Positions 4,986 through 5,814 of a DNA stretch of 5,814 bases are shown here, piece by piece. A program made the position numbers and the translations under genes. The notes below the pieces were generated by a model, which saw nothing but the letters and a program-made list of their open reading frames with translations, did no database searches and was not told where the DNA came from. How positions within the stretch are numbered: the first letter of the stretch is position 1; every line of letters begins with the position of its first letter. The stretch is from an uncultured Ancrocorticia sp. (GTDB taxonomy: Bacteria; Actinomycetota; Actinomycetes; Actinomycetales; Actinomycetaceae), in the NCBI GenBank assembly GCA_905373325.1, contig CAJPTB010000137.1, forward strand, positions 1-5,814. Direction: 5' to 3'.

Positions 4986-5814
4986 CGCCACCATCTTCCC
5001 AGGCCCAATCGAGCCAAAACGCGCCCGGCCGCGGCGGCCGCCAAGTCATGCCCGCCGTCGAATCGGGGCCGCGTCCGCTGCTCTCGTTCGCGGAGGCGCG
5101 CAGGGGAAAGCCGCCCGAGCACCTGGCAGACCTCGACCTCGCCGAAAGGAAAGACAGGGCGGCAAAGGCGGGCTTTCCGGCTTTTCGGGCCGATCAGCTG
5201 TCGAGACACTACTTCGAGCATTTTGACGTCGACCCTGAGCGTATGACCGACCTTCCCGCGCGGGGCCGCGAGGGCCTCGTGTCAACTTTCTTTCCCCCGC
5301 TGCTGACGAAAGTCCGCGACCTGACCGCAGACCGCGGCCTCACGGTCAAATCCCTGTGGCGGATGTTCGACGGCGCAATGGTCGAAACGGTGCTCATGAA
5401 ATACCCTGACAGGGCAACCTTGTGCATTTCTTCCCAGGCCGGATGCGGGATGGCGTGCCCATTCTGCGCAACCGGCCAAGGAGGGCTCACTCGCAACCTG
5501 TCCGCGGGGGAAATCGTCGAACAGGTCCGCTGCGGGATGCTCGCCGCCGCGCGAGGCGACCTCGGCGAGCCGTGCCGCCTGACCAACGTCGTGTTCATGG
5601 GCATGGGCGAGCCCCTTGCGAATTGGAAACAGGTGCTCAAGGCCCTCCGGCGGATCATTGAGCCTTCGCCCGCGGGCTTCGGCCTGTCAGCCCGCAACGT
5701 CACGGTTTCAACCGTGGGAATGGTGCCGCTCATCGAGAAGCTCGCCGAGCAGGGCATGCCCGTGACGTTGGCGATCTCCCTCCACGCGCCCGACGACGAG
5801 CTTCGCGACCCCCT
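4982..5814 (+). CDS. rlmN: 23S rRNA/tRNA adenine C2-methyltransferase RlmN, N-terminal 277 residues, runs off right edge
   Basis: RlmN is a cytosolic radical-SAM enzyme that methylates C2 of A2503 in 23S rRNA and of A37 in some tRNAs. The frame is open to the window edge; mycobacterial RlmN is about 364 residues, so roughly the last quarter is missing, including the second methyl-carrying cysteine (C355 in E. coli). Seen here are the N-terminal segment [11 protein letters not shown] (41-51), the ETVLM segment (135-139), C148 (equivalent to E. coli C118), the iron-sulfur cluster motif C155-x3-C159-x2-C162 followed by [18 protein letters not shown] (206-212), and VSTVG and SLHAPDD further on. 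An in-frame TGA at 4964-4966 makes 4982 the most upstream possible start. The first ~30 residues are low complexity and ATG 5048 is an alternative start, but it has no ribosome binding site. The Shine-Dalgarno at 4982 is also weak. Confidence 0.96.
   Translation, partial: MTPPSSQAQSSQNAPGRGGRQVMPAVESGPRPLLSFAEARRGKPPEHLADLDLAERKDRAAKAGFPAFRADQLSRHYFEHFDVDPERMTDLPARGREGLVSTFFPPLLTKVRDLTADRGLTVKSLWRMFDGAMVETVLMKYPDRATLCISSQAGCGMACPFCATGQGGLTRNLSAGEIVEQVRCGMLAAARGDLGEPCRLTNVVFMGMGEPLANWKQVLKALRRIIEPSPAGFGLSARNVTVSTVGMVPLIEKLAEQGMPVTLAISLHAPDDELRDP

Noticed and set aside
4702..5049. 115-residue minus-strand open frame before rlmN, with a short MGI-Y repeat
   Set aside because: The repeat simply reflects the 18-bp DNA direct repeats, and the frame overlaps the rlmN start. 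No ribosome binding site or family resemblance was seen.

Overview
This is a GC-rich chromosomal window that looks like an actinobacterium (Actinomycetota). The protein sequences fit that group: the RlmN fragment is very like mycobacterial RlmN, and the order pyrH-frr-cdsA-rlmN is the classic actinobacterial arrangement. I cannot fix the family or genus from sequence alone.

Layout. Positions 1-930 hold a two-gene operon on the minus strand: a small ACT-domain protein (UPF0237 type, 661-930), followed 33 bp downstream by a PFL/DUF711 (UPF0210) protein (1-627) whose C-terminal half lies outside the window. Positions 931-1408 form a divergent intergenic region. It contains a 12-bp palindrome against the ACT gene start and an array of about eight 18-bp tandem repeats. 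Positions 1409-2161 (+) encode a DNA-3-methyladenine glycosylase I that keeps the catalytic residues but lacks both cysteine ligands of the family's zinc site. After a 146-bp gap with a hairpin and a promoter-like motif comes the core cluster on the plus strand: pyrH (UMP kinase), frr (ribosome recycling factor) and cdsA (CDP-diglyceride synthase), tightly spaced. A 443-bp non-coding gap relatively rich in AT stretches then precedes rlmN (23S rRNA/tRNA adenine C2 methyltransferase), which runs off the right edge.

Functionally the right half is housekeeping: pyrimidine nucleotide supply, ribosome recycling, phospholipid precursor synthesis and rRNA modification. The left half pairs an amino-acid-sensing ACT protein with its usual but poorly characterised DUF711 partner, next to a base-excision repair enzyme. 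I see no new multi-gene system, defence island, CRISPR array or mobile element. The points most worth a second look are the 18-bp repeat array, the missing zinc ligands in the glycosylase, and the unexplained gap before rlmN.
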